The notes under the pieces are model-generated. The model was not told where the DNA came from. It did no database searches and saw only the letters and a program-made list of their open reading frames with translations. Source: Methanobrevibacter sp. (GTDB lineage: Archaea; Methanobacteriota; Methanobacteria; Methanobacteriales; Methanobacteriaceae). Taken from it: 24,171 nt of DNA. Location of the stretch: NCBI GenBank assembly GCA_017652345.1, contig JAGCBE010000186.1, positions 1 through 24,171 of the forward strand, in the 5' to 3' direction. The position numbers and the translations under genes were made by a program. Shown here in pieces: positions 13,957 through 21,322 of the stretch (its first letter is position 1; the number at the start of each line of letters is the position of its first letter).

Positions 13957-14316
13957 ATGAAGCAGGTTAGGAAGCAGTTATTAAAGGAGCTTAGAAGAAT
14001 ACAGTATAAAACAAACACAGGTAAATGGGTGTTCGGTGTAGATGAAACATATTTAAATGCATTAGAATATTTTGTTGTACTTAAAAATGGAACTTCATTC
14101 TATATTCAGCCAGGATCATATATCATACCTGAGTTTAGATTTAAAGATGTATTGTATATAAGAAAAACTCTTTCTAGTTCATATGGAAGAAAACATATGA
14201 ATACAACTCTTGGTTATTTTAATTTTACAACAAAAGAACTTCACAGCTATGAGAAGGACATTATTAAAAAATATAATGCTGTTAAGTTAGTAAGAACACA
14301 TAGTGAAGAATGGTGA
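13957..14316 (+). CDS. Duplicated cassette gene A1, hypothetical
   Basis: 119 residues from ATG 13957, 8 nt after GGAGGAAAGG. Basic helical start (MKQVRKQLLKELRRIQYK), then a beta core: EYFVVLKNGTSFYIQPGSY (37-55) and FKDVLYIRKTLSS (62-74). The core aligns with the gene at 15502 (FIVILKDGSYFYVTIGTNN, KKDIAYIFKEL), so the two are paralogues. No catalytic motif. Always next to a B-type gene (14323), 6 nt downstream, which suggests a two-protein unit. Function unknown. Confidence 0.75.
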   Translation: MKQVRKQLLKELRRIQYKTNTGKWVFGVDETYLNALEYFVVLKNGTSFYIQPGSYIIPEFRFKDVLYIRKTLSSSYGRKHMNTTLGYFNFTTKELHSYEKDIIKKYNAVKLVRTHSEEW

Positions 14317-14322
14317 TTAACT

Positions 14323-15132
14323 ATGAAATTATTATATGAAGATATATTATTAGAGAAAATGACCGCTCAGTGTTTTGCTCACATTGTTTTGGAGTTATTA
14401 AAAGATACTGACAAAATTGGTGTAGCACGTCAAATTATTATAGATAGGGATGGTAAATATGTAAAAGAAAAGGACGATGAATACTTAAATTCATTTCCTA
14501 TAGAAGATATTAAACAAGATCTTGTTGATTTTGCAGATAATTGGATACATGAAATAAAGGATATACCTGAAGTTTTATCTGTTGAGAATCATGGATCACC
14601 ATATCTTGGATTTTCAGATTATGTTGATGTACGATTAAAAGTTCCAGAGGATAAGCATTTACAAAACTTTTATAAAGAGCATAGAGGAAAATATAAAAAT
14701 TGTAGTTTTCGATTTACAGATCATCCAATACCAAAAGAACAATACAGAGATAAATCAGGAAAAATCATCAGAGCGCAAGTGGATTTAAAGGATAAATCAT
14801 TTAAAGAAGCCTCAGAAGAAATGAAACAAAAAATTTTATCCTATATTGATAAAGTACATAAGCAGGAAAAGAAGTATATACAGGATAATTTTGTAACAGT
14901 GACAGACATTAAAAAGGATGCCTTTGAATCTGAAAATGAAAAAGTCATAAATGCATTCACAGATCAATTTAATAAGTATTCTAAAGTTAAAAATTGGTAT
15001 AAGAATAATAATATTCTAAAAAAGATGTGTAATAATCTGGATAAACAGGGAATTATTTGTCAGCCGGATGTTATTGTTAGTTACATAACATCGCTTGACA
15101 ATAATGAGCAAGATAAAGAAGCCACTAAATAA
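14323..15132 (+). CDS. Duplicated cassette gene B1, hypothetical
   Basis: 269 residues. Shares the following landmarks in order with the gene at 15913: MKLLYEDILLEKMTAQCF / MLHLLNEDLLFEGLTGSHF, FPIEDIKQDLVDFADNWI / YPIKDIKDDIRQFVEEWI, YLGFSDYVDVRL / KYGFSTYIDLDF, CSFRFTDH / VTFRFSEH, and FKEASEEMKQKI / FIQASEEMKYKI. It has about 80 extra C-terminal residues rich in Asn and Lys (from about 187). No known family. No clear ribosome site precedes the ATG apart from GAAGAATGGTGA in the end of A1, so translation is probably coupled to A1. Confidence 0.75.
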   Translation: MKLLYEDILLEKMTAQCFAHIVLELLKDTDKIGVARQIIIDRDGKYVKEKDDEYLNSFPIEDIKQDLVDFADNWIHEIKDIPEVLSVENHGSPYLGFSDYVDVRLKVPEDKHLQNFYKEHRGKYKNCSFRFTDHPIPKEQYRDKSGKIIRAQVDLKDKSFKEASEEMKQKILSYIDKVHKQEKKYIQDNFVTVTDIKKDAFESENEKVINAFTDQFNKYSKVKNWYKNNNILKKMCNNLDKQGIICQPDVIVSYITSLDNNEQDKEATK

Positions 15133-15193
15133 TTTCAAAAACCTCTTGACAAAATCGAAAATATGTGTTATAATGTATATAGTAATACATATT
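15130..15193 (+). repeat. Promoter-region repeat, copy 2 of 2
   Basis: Near-identical to 13871-13935; see that entry. It is at the upstream end of the second cassette. Confidence 0.9.
15146..15174 (+). promoter_or_regulatory. Promoter P8 (sigma-A type, extended -10)
   Basis: TTGACA 15146-15151, 17 bp spacer, TATAAT 15169-15174, TGT before the -10. Confidence 0.9.
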
Positions 15194-15210
15194 ATAGGAG
15201 GGTGAACGAT

Positions 15211-15486
15211 ATGACCATTGTAACTGATATTCAAAAACAGGTTATTGATTCTGGAGATAAAGAGTTAAAGTTAATTTTTAAAACAATATTTGACGCTAAA
15301 ATTGAAGAAAGTGAAAAATTTCATAGGAGAGTGTGGCATGATTCAAACATTGAAGATATCAAGTACGCTCTGGAAGAAAAAGGAATTGAAGTCACATGGA
15401 AAGCACTTTATAAGTTTTTAGATCCCGATTTTAATGAGGAAGAATGGGAATCTGGAACATTTAATGGTTGGTCGTTATCATACTGA
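15211..15486 (+). CDS. Hypothetical helical protein inserted in the second cassette
   Basis: 91 residues from ATG 15211, 9 nt after AGGAGGG. Nearly all helical: DIQKQVIDSGDKELKLIFKT, ESEKFHRRVWHDSNIEDIKY and GIEVTWKALYKFLDPDF. The last two helices have the look of a helix-turn-helix (IKYALEEKGIEVTWKALYKF), but no family is recognised. It has no counterpart in the first cassette, so it was gained or lost after the duplication. It is the first gene read from P8. Confidence 0.65.
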   Translation: MTIVTDIQKQVIDSGDKELKLIFKTIFDAKIEESEKFHRRVWHDSNIEDIKYALEEKGIEVTWKALYKFLDPDFNEEEWESGTFNGWSLSY

Positions 15487-15501
15487 TGGAGGAAAAATGA
15501 A

Positions 15502-15894
15502 ATGATTAAAAAGTATATGAATCAACTCTATAATGAAGTTATGTGGTATAAGAAGAAGATTGACTCTGGTAAATTAAAGTATTTTGGTAAGAGAGATATT
15601 GGTGACGCCAACTGTTTTATTGTAATTCTTAAAGACGGTTCGTATTTTTATGTAACTATTGGAACAAACAATATTCCTAATGTAAAGAAAAAAGATATTG
15701 CATATATATTCAAGGAACTCCACAGGTATGATGATAAAATTGGTAAGTGGTATAAAGATTCCACTGATTCTGACCGTGGTTATTATTGTTATAAAGACGA
15801 AGAAAGATATGAACAAAGCGATTATATATGTGAAAAAATGAAAAAGTATCATACTGATTATACTCGTGAAATTGATACTGAATACTGGGATTAA
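15502..15894 (+). CDS. Duplicated cassette gene A2, hypothetical
   Basis: 130 residues; TGGAGGAAAAATGAA precedes the ATG. Paralogue of the gene at 13957: the beta core FIVILKDGSYFYVTIGTNN and KKDIAYIFKELHRYDDK aligns with FVVLKNGTSFYIQPGSY and FKDVLYIRKTL. The C-terminal half differs and is rich in Tyr, Asp and Lys (RGYYCYKDEERYEQSDYI). Function unknown. Its B-type partner begins 18 nt downstream. Confidence 0.75.
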   Translation: MIKKYMNQLYNEVMWYKKKIDSGKLKYFGKRDIGDANCFIVILKDGSYFYVTIGTNNIPNVKKKDIAYIFKELHRYDDKIGKWYKDSTDSDRGYYCYKDEERYEQSDYICEKMKKYHTDYTREIDTEYWD

Positions 15895-15912
15895 AGAAAG
15901 AAGGAATTATTT

Positions 15913-16482
15913 ATGCTTCACCTACTAAATGAAGATCTTTTATTTGAAGGTTTAACAGGTTCTCATTTTATAAGGGCACTTCTTGAATACTTAGAAAAAG
16001 ATACAGTGATTAAGTATTCTGACGATTATATTGATAATTTTGACAAATCTAAAAAAGATAGATATGCAAATGTCTATCCAATAAAGGACATAAAAGATGA
16101 TATTCGTCAATTTGTAGAAGAATGGATTGATGATGTAAAAGAGGAATGTGGTGTTTACCGTATACGAAAAGTTAGAATGTCTCCAAAATATGGATTTTCA
16201 ACATATATTGATTTAGACTTTAATCGTCCTGCGGATCGAAGATTGTACCCATTTTATGACTCACACAAAGATGATTACACAAATGTAACATTCAGATTTT
16301 CTGAACATGAATCTAAAAATGATGATTCTGATATTGCCGATTGGGTTAATCTGACAGGTAAAACATTTATTCAAGCTTCTGAGGAAATGAAATATAAGAT
16401 TCAGAATTATGTAACTGACCTCCGCTCCATGGAAAAGCAATATTTAAAGAAGATAGATAAAGCAAACAAAAAAAGAAGATAA
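15913..16482 (+). CDS. Duplicated cassette gene B2, hypothetical
   Basis: 189 residues; AAGAAAGAAGGAATT precedes the ATG. Paralogue of the gene at 14323 along its whole length (landmarks listed there), but without the last 80 residues of that copy; it ends in a basic KKIDKANKKRR. Divergence between the two copies is substantial at protein level while their promoters stay almost identical. Function unknown. The gene is followed directly by a terminator. Confidence 0.75.
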   Translation: MLHLLNEDLLFEGLTGSHFIRALLEYLEKDTVIKYSDDYIDNFDKSKKDRYANVYPIKDIKDDIRQFVEEWIDDVKEECGVYRIRKVRMSPKYGFSTYIDLDFNRPADRRLYPFYDSHKDDYTNVTFRFSEHESKNDDSDIADWVNLTGKTFIQASEEMKYKIQNYVTDLRSMEKQYLKKIDKANKKRR

Positions 16483-16483
16483 G

Positions 16484-16531
16484 AAAAAGTCAGGAGTTTT
16501 GAAATTATTTTTGAAAAACTCTTGACTTTTT
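16484..16531 (+). terminator. Terminator whose 3' arm is the -35 region of P9
   Basis: 17-bp stem (16484-16500 with 16515-16531, one G-U pair), loop 14 nt. The 3' arm contains CTTGACTTTTT, so it includes the TTGACT of P9 and supplies the T-run. Confidence 0.8.
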
Positions 16532-16550
16532 GTTTATAATGTGTTATAAT
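16522..16550 (+). promoter_or_regulatory. Promoter P9 (sigma-A type, extended -10)
   Basis: TTGACT 16522-16527, 17 bp spacer, TATAAT 16545-16550, TGT before the -10. It opens the unit that contains the DNA ligase. Confidence 0.9.
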
Positions 16551-16588
16551 ATATTTGTAAGAATTATGTCTTAAAGGAGGATTCACAT

Positions 16589-17008
16589 ATGAACATCATT
16601 AAAGATAATATCATTCAGTTTATGTTTGGCGGTAACTCTACTTTCACAATTCAAAAGGGTAACAACCACTTTTCTTATAAGATTTACAAGAAAAGAACAG
16701 ATGATGGTGCGAAGATATATCATCTTTATTTGAAATCAGCAAATAAAGGAACATATTGCGGCTATTTTAAGATTGTAGATCATAAACTTACATTTCGTCA
16801 TAGCGGTAAATATGGTGTTGAAAAGAATGATTCACAAATGAATTTCCTTTTAGAGACAATTCATCAAAGAAGAAATCTTCCTGAAGACACTGTAATTTGT
16901 CATTGTGGTAGGTGTGCTCATTGTGGCAGAATGCTTACTGATCCAAAATCTATGGAAAGAGGATTTGGTCCCGAATGCTGGCAGAAGGTGAAAGGATTTA
17001 TACTATGA
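16589..17008 (+). CDS. DUF6011-like zinc-ribbon protein
   Basis: 139 residues; AAAGGAGG lies 9 nt before the ATG. The C-terminus CHCGRCAHCGRMLTDPKSME then RGFGPECW (104-131) is the DUF6011 pattern: C-x2-C-GRxLTDPxSxxxGxGPxC, which should hold one zinc through C106/C109, C112 and C130 or a subset. The N-terminal 100 residues are beta-rich (TFTIQKGNNHFSYKIYKKR, YCGYFKIVDHKLTFRHSG), as in other phage members where a variable domain sits before this ribbon. Role unknown, possibly nucleic-acid binding. Overlaps the next gene by 4 nt. Confidence 0.8.
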   Translation: MNIIKDNIIQFMFGGNSTFTIQKGNNHFSYKIYKKRTDDGAKIYHLYLKSANKGTYCGYFKIVDHKLTFRHSGKYGVEKNDSQMNFLLETIHQRRNLPEDTVICHCGRCAHCGRMLTDPKSMERGFGPECWQKVKGFIL

Positions 17009-17430
17009 GAATTGTTCAACAACTTGTAAAACAATTTAATGATAATGATAGCTTACTTATCCCACAAGAAGGAATATTTTGGTTGGTTGATGGAACATTT
17101 TATGCATTTACAGAACCTGTAAATAATTTCATGTTTTGCGCTCTAAGCCATAAAGACGAATGGTTTATGAAGGATGTTCCATTTGATTTTTATCCTCGTG
17201 GTAGAGTTATGGTTAATCCATCACCGTTACATAAAAATCTTATTTTCGATTGTTTTATTTATTTGGATGATTGCATAAATAATGATGAAATAATCAATGT
17301 TGTAAAACATACATTTCATCTGGATCACTGCAATATAAAGTACATTGGCTTAAAAGGAGCTGTAACAGAAGACCATTATCAATGTCATAACTGTAAATCA
17401 AAAAAGGAGGATGACAATGTTTTGGACTGA
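17005..17430 (+). CDS. Hypothetical protein
   Basis: 141 residues from the ATG in the ATGA overlap, 8 nt after AAAGGA. Aromatic-rich middle (EGIFWLVDGTFYAFTEPVNN, DEWFMKDVPFDFYPRGRV) and a C-terminal CHNCKSKK that could be half of a zinc knuckle; the pair C-x2-C is alone apart from distant Cys and His residues. No family recognised. The ribosome site of the next gene is within its last codons. Confidence 0.7.
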   Translation: MRIVQQLVKQFNDNDSLLIPQEGIFWLVDGTFYAFTEPVNNFMFCALSHKDEWFMKDVPFDFYPRGRVMVNPSPLHKNLIFDCFIYLDDCINNDEIINVVKHTFHLDHCNIKYIGLKGAVTEDHYQCHNCKSKKEDDNVLD

Positions 17431-17608
17431 ATCATATTTTGAATCTAGATATCTTAGTGAACTGATCCCCTTAATACTTGTAATTATTGCATTGATTGTA
17501 ATTGGTTTTGTCGCATTTATAAACATTGTAATTAAAAAATTTCATAAATGGCTAGAGAAAAGAACTACGTTTTTACTTGAAAATGATAAGGAGGATGAAA
17601 ATGAATAA
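17417..17608 (+). CDS. Small single-pass membrane protein
   Basis: 63 residues from ATG 17417, 6 nt after AAGGAGG (17404-17410); the ATG at 17411 is too close. One long hydrophobic span (LIPLILVIIALIVIGFVAFI, about 16-35) is followed by a basic stretch (KKFHKWLEKR), predicting an outside N-terminus and cytoplasmic C-terminus. The tail is acidic. The position next to a coiled-coil protein and the ligase gives no clear function; a holin or membrane anchor are possibilities, not shown. Overlaps the next gene by 8 nt. Confidence 0.7.
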   Translation: MFWTESYFESRYLSELIPLILVIIALIVIGFVAFINIVIKKFHKWLEKRTTFLLENDKEDENE

Positions 17609-17825
17609 TACAAACGATCAAATTAAAAACTGTAAACAGGAAAAGAAAAAACTAGAGGAACAACTCTTAATCTTAGAGGGAGTTAATGAATTGTTTAGAA
17701 AAGCACGGATGAATTATATCTCTCTTGAAATGGCTGTTGCTAATCAACTGGAAGACATTAAGGCGAAGATGTTTTCATTGGACAAGGAGATTGAAATTCT
17801 TGAAACAATGGAGGATAAAAAATGA
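17601..17825 (+). CDS. Small coiled-coil protein
   Basis: 74 residues from ATG 17601, 7 nt after AAGGAGG. Heptad-like helices cover most of it (KNCKQEKKKLEEQLLILEGV and MAVANQLEDIKAKMFSLDKE), so it is predicted to form a coiled coil. No other motif. It overlaps the DNA ligase start by 4 nt (ATGA at 17822-17825) and is probably translated together with it. Confidence 0.7.
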   Translation: MNNTNDQIKNCKQEKKKLEEQLLILEGVNELFRKARMNYISLEMAVANQLEDIKAKMFSLDKEIEILETMEDKK

Positions 17826-19867
17826 CTATTGACTACAGCAAGAAAATAAATGAATTAGTAGAGTATCTTAATACCTGCCGGGATGAATATTATAATCATA
17901 ATAGATCAATTATCTCTGATAAGGAATATGATGATCTTTTTGACAAACTTGCAGAACTTGAAAATGAATCTGGTATTGTACTATCTAATTCACCTACTCA
18001 GAGTGTAGGGTATAAAGTAGTAGAAGGACTTAATAAAGTAGATCATGATAAACCAATGCTGTCTTTGGATAAAACAAAATCATATAAGGATGTTATTAAA
18101 TTCTGCGATGATAAAGATGCATTGTTTATGCATAAGATGGACGGCCTTACTCTTTGTTTAACATATAAAGATGGTATTCTTTATAGAGTTGAAACTCGTG
18201 GAGATGGGATTACAGGAGAAGATATTACACATAATGCTAATTCTATTCTTGGAATTCCAAAAACAATTCCGAATACAAACACTATTCACATCTACGGTGA
18301 AGCTATTATTACAACTAAAGATTTTGAATACATTAACTATAAACTTCCGGAGAGTGAAAAGTTTGCAAATGCTAGAAATCTTGCATCTGGAAGCGTAAGA
18401 CAGTATGACAGCAATATTTGTAGGAATAGAAAAGTAAGGTTTATTTGTTGGAACGCCAATGAATTATCAAAAGATGGAACAATGACTTCTGGACTAGATG
18501 AAGCAGACAAGTTAGGATTTATTACTGTATATAGAAGAACAAGATTGTCACTTCCAAACTGGACAGAAGAACACATCAAAGAAATGTTTGAAAATATGAA
18601 ACTTAGGGCAGACACAGTAAATTATCCTATTGACGGTATTGTTATAATGTTTAATAATATCGAATATGGTAAATCCCTTGGAAGAACATTACACCATTTT
18701 AGAAATGGTATCGCCTTCAAGTTTTATGATGACACCTATGAAACACACCTTACTAATATTGAATATTCAATTGGAAAAACAGGAACATTGACACCAGTAG
18801 CAATTTTTGAACCTGTTCAGATTGATGGTGCTACAGTTACAAGGGCATCATTATCCAACCTATCTATTATGAAATCAACACTAAATAAACCTTTTGTAGG
18901 TCAGACTATTTATGTATCAAAAAGAAACCAAGTAATTCCAAAAGTAGAATACTGCCTTGAGGGAGAACCAATTCATGGGGAAGAACTATTATTTCCTCTT
19001 GTATGTCCATACTGTGGTGCTTCTACATATGTTGAAAAAGATAATAATGGTCCAGAAATTCTTGTGTGTACTGGTAATAATTGTATTGGAAGTCTTCTTA
19101 GAAAGTTTTCAACATTTGTTTCAAAGCAAGCAATGAATATTGATGGGCTGTCCGATAAAACTCTTGAAAAATTTATTAAGCTAGGTTGGATTCATAAATA
19201 TTCAGATATTTATACTCAGATTCCAAAACATAGTCATGAGTTAAGTAAGATGGAAGGTTTTGGAGAAAAATCTGTAACCGCCATCTTAGATTCGATTGAA
19301 AAATCAAAAACAACCACCTTAACAAAACTATTTATTGCATTGAATATTGAAAATATTGGAAAACAAAATGCCGCAGAACTTGAAAAGTTTTTTAATAATG
19401 ATCCAAATAATGTTCTTAAAATGAATATAGAAGGTCCTAATGGCATTAGAGAAAGACTATCTAAAGTAAATGGTTTCGGGGATATTATGGTTGACTCTGT
19501 TTGCAAGTGGAGAAGAAGTGCAAACGATATGACAGAATATATGGATCTTATAAATATTTTAACATTTACTAAGAAAGCAGATAAAGTTACAGATAAACTT
19601 TCCGGAATGAGTTTTGTTATTACAGGATCTGTTAATTTATATAAGAACAGAAATGAACTTGTATCTATTATTGAATCTAATGGAGGAAAAGTTCAATCTG
19701 GAGTTAATAAGGATACCACATATCTTATCAACAATGATGTAAACTCTAGTTCTAGTAAAAATAAGAAGGCAAAAGAATTAGGTGTTAAAATTATCTCCGA
19801 GGAAGAATTTAACAAACTTCTCGGCAATGAAACAACAACAAAACCTATTAAGAAAGGATTGTTTTAA
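17822..19867 (+). CDS. ligA: NAD+-dependent DNA ligase
   Basis: 681 residues with the full bacterial architecture. Domain Ia (DEYYNHNRSIISDKEYDDLF, 21-40) binds NMN; the adenylation domain has catalytic K105 in HKMDGLTL, RGDG at 125-128, GEA at 158-160, and PIDGIVI (268-274). The OB fold follows, then a zinc finger (C394, C397, C415, C420), helix-hairpin-helix repeats (MEGFGEKS, VNGFGD) and a BRCT domain (about 592-670, SGMSFVITGSVNLYKNRNEL). It seals nicks in DNA using NAD+. Length matches cellular LigA (about 670), so the enzyme should be complete and was probably captured from a bacterium. GGAGGAT lies 6 nt before the ATG. It is in the P9 unit, directly before 19868 and the guanylate kinase. 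Confidence 0.97.
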   Translation: MTIDYSKKINELVEYLNTCRDEYYNHNRSIISDKEYDDLFDKLAELENESGIVLSNSPTQSVGYKVVEGLNKVDHDKPMLSLDKTKSYKDVIKFCDDKDALFMHKMDGLTLCLTYKDGILYRVETRGDGITGEDITHNANSILGIPKTIPNTNTIHIYGEAIITTKDFEYINYKLPESEKFANARNLASGSVRQYDSNICRNRKVRFICWNANELSKDGTMTSGLDEADKLGFITVYRRTRLSLPNWTEEHIKEMFENMKLRADTVNYPIDGIVIMFNNIEYGKSLGRTLHHFRNGIAFKFYDDTYETHLTNIEYSIGKTGTLTPVAIFEPVQIDGATVTRASLSNLSIMKSTLNKPFVGQTIYVSKRNQVIPKVEYCLEGEPIHGEELLFPLVCPYCGASTYVEKDNNGPEILVCTGNNCIGSLLRKFSTFVSKQAMNIDGLSDKTLEKFIKLGWIHKYSDIYTQIPKHSHELSKMEGFGEKSVTAILDSIEKSKTTTLTKLFIALNIENIGKQNAAELEKFFNNDPNNVLKMNIEGPNGIRERLSKVNGFGDIMVDSVCKWRRSANDMTEYMDLINILTFTKKADKVTDKLSGMSFVITGSVNLYKNRNELVSIIESNGGKVQSGVNKDTTYLINNDVNSSSSKNKKAKELGVKIISEEEFNKLLGNETTTKPIKKGLF

Positions 19868-20287
19868 ATGAAACTTGTATTTGAGGATGAGAAGGATAGA
19901 TTCTTTTACGAACACGCAAATATTAGATCAAAGGATACGAAACAACCGTTTGATCTATGGGTTGATGAACATGGTTGTGATAGAAATGTGCAACATAATG
20001 AACCAATATTCAAGGTTACTGCAAATAATATTCAGCTAGATTTAATTTTACATAAGGATGATTCTATTGAGATTGTAAACAGTTCGAGCGATATTAGGAA
20101 ATTCAAACATTCAAAAGAAGCTGTTAATTTTATTGATAAATTCAAAGAACCTCTCCGTGCTCATTGGAACCATGATTTAACAACATATGAATTAACTCAT
20201 ATTTTAAGAAAAGTTTATGGATCAAATAAAGAAATTCTAGATGTTTTATCGGATGTTATTTCAAACGGAATTTCAAGGGAGGATTAA
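19868..20287 (+). CDS. Hypothetical protein next to the DNA ligase
   Basis: 139 residues; begins with the base after the ligase stop, with AAGAAAGGATTG about 8 nt before. Starts MKLVFEDEKDRFFYEHANIR, then strands (PIFKVTANNIQLDLILHKDD) and two helices (HDLTTYELTHILRKVYG, KEILDVLSDVI). No motif recognised. Direct adjacency to ligA and the kinase suggests a role in DNA or nucleotide handling, on position only. The GGAGG for the kinase gene lies at its end. Confidence 0.7.
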   Translation: MKLVFEDEKDRFFYEHANIRSKDTKQPFDLWVDEHGCDRNVQHNEPIFKVTANNIQLDLILHKDDSIEIVNSSSDIRKFKHSKEAVNFIDKFKEPLRAHWNHDLTTYELTHILRKVYGSNKEILDVLSDVISNGISRED

Positions 20288-20288
20288 C

Positions 20289-20867
20289 ATGGTTCTAATT
20301 CTATGTGGAAAATCATGTACTGGAAAAGATACGATAAAAAGGAATCTTGTAAATTATTATAATTTCACACCTCTAATCACATTGACAACCAGACCTAAAC
20401 GTGATAATGAAATTGATGGAGTTGACTATAATTTTATATCATTGCAGGAGCTTGAAAACCTAGCACATAACGGAAAAATCATTGAATATAGAAAATTTAA
20501 TACATTAGTTGATGGAAGAGAAGATACATGGTTTTATGCTACTCCATTATACCGTTTAGAAGATTCAAAGGATTATGTAATTATTCTTGATCCTAAAGGA
20601 GCCAGAAAATTTATTGATTATAATGGAAAAGATAATTGCTGTCTCTTGTGTATTGAGTCTGATGATATATCCCGTCTAAATAGAGCTAAACAAAGACCTA
20701 ATTTTGATCAAATAGAATGGGATAGAAGATTAGAAACAGATAGTAAAGATTTTGGATATTTTGAATTATATGATATGATTTATTCTTATGTCCTAAATGA
20801 TTTGCCCATTGATCTATGCGTTGAAAAGGTTTTAGATTTTTATAATGATTGGAAGGATAAAAAATGA
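20289..20867 (+). CDS. gmk: Guanylate kinase-like nucleotide kinase
   Basis: 192 residues from ATG 20289, 7 nt after GGGAGGA. The P-loop is GKSCTGKDT (7-15), a variant of GxxGxGKS/T, and the GMP-binding signature is TTRPKRDNEIDGVDYNFIS (33-51), very close to the 'TTRxxRxxExxGxDYxF' of guanylate kinases. Guanylate kinase makes GDP from GMP or dGDP from dGMP with ATP, feeding dGTP for phage DNA. DPKGARKFIDY (84-94 region) and RLNRAKQRP (about 126-134, lid arginines) fit the family. Length is close to the usual 190-205. Some phages use related kinases for modified nucleotides, which cannot be excluded. ATGA overlap with the next gene. Confidence 0.85.
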   Translation: MVLILCGKSCTGKDTIKRNLVNYYNFTPLITLTTRPKRDNEIDGVDYNFISLQELENLAHNGKIIEYRKFNTLVDGREDTWFYATPLYRLEDSKDYVIILDPKGARKFIDYNGKDNCCLLCIESDDISRLNRAKQRPNFDQIEWDRRLETDSKDFGYFELYDMIYSYVLNDLPIDLCVEKVLDFYNDWKDKK

Positions 20868-21064
20868 TTAGAGTGATTAAAACTGGATATCCTATGAGTA
20901 CCCATCACAGCGAGTTTAAGTTTACCTGTAAGAATTGTGGTTGTGAATGGGAAGCTGATAGAACAGATAACGAGTTACATATTTCGTCGCCTTTTCTGCC
21001 GTTCTACACTTACATGAATTGTCCTAATTGTGGCAGGTATGCTCAGGATAGGGAGATAAAATAA
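20864..21064 (+). CDS. Small zinc-ribbon protein
   Basis: 66 residues from the ATG of an ATGA overlap. Two knuckles: TCKNCGCEWEAD (21-32) and MNCPNCGRYAQD (51-62), that is C-x2-C ... C-x2-C spaced about 28 residues, a typical zinc ribbon. Similar mini-ribbons appear as putative transcription or RNA-binding adaptors in phages. The stop shares its last A with the next ATG (TAATG). Confidence 0.8.
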   Translation: MIRVIKTGYPMSTHHSEFKFTCKNCGCEWEADRTDNELHISSPFLPFYTYMNCPNCGRYAQDREIK

Positions 21065-21210
21065 TGAAAAACAATAATGAGAGTTGCACATTTCAACAAC
21101 AATGTGAGCTATGTATTTGTAGGAATTGTATTTGCGACTGTATGCAGTGTCAGGCAAATAACATTTTACCAAGATTAGAACAATGTAGATACGAGGATAA
21201 TTATATTTAA
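21064..21210 (+). CDS. Very Cys-rich mini-protein
   Basis: 48 residues with nine cysteines (C8, C14, C17, C19, C22, C24, C26, C29, C41). The core is CELCICRNCICDCMQC, a C-x2-C-x-C-x2-C-x-C-x-C-x2-C ladder. This density looks like a metallothionein- or zinc/iron-binding cluster. AGGGAGATAA precedes the ATG, which overlaps the previous stop (TAATG), so it belongs to the same unit. No signal peptide, so a cytoplasmic metal-binding role is more likely than a secreted disulfide peptide. Too short for family assignment. It is the last gene before the IS607-type insertion; no terminator is visible after it. Confidence 0.7.
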   Translation: MKNNNESCTFQQQCELCICRNCICDCMQCQANNILPRLEQCRYEDNYI

Positions 21211-21322
21211 TATTTCGTTTAAGATATAAAATTTATATTAAAAATAATATAAAAAATACTTTATTATGCTACTATAATAGGTGTAATACATAGTTTATTT
21301 TAATTGTTGGAGGTATGTTTAT

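Noticed and set aside
17417..17825. Lysis cassette or toxin-antitoxin pair (membrane protein plus coiled coil)
   Set aside because: No endolysin, no charge-pattern of a known holin and no antitoxin DNA-binding motif; adjacency alone is not enough.
21250..21278. TATAAT at 21273 as a tnpA promoter
   Set aside because: No acceptable -35 at 16-18 bp and no TGn; kept out as too weak in such AT-rich sequence.
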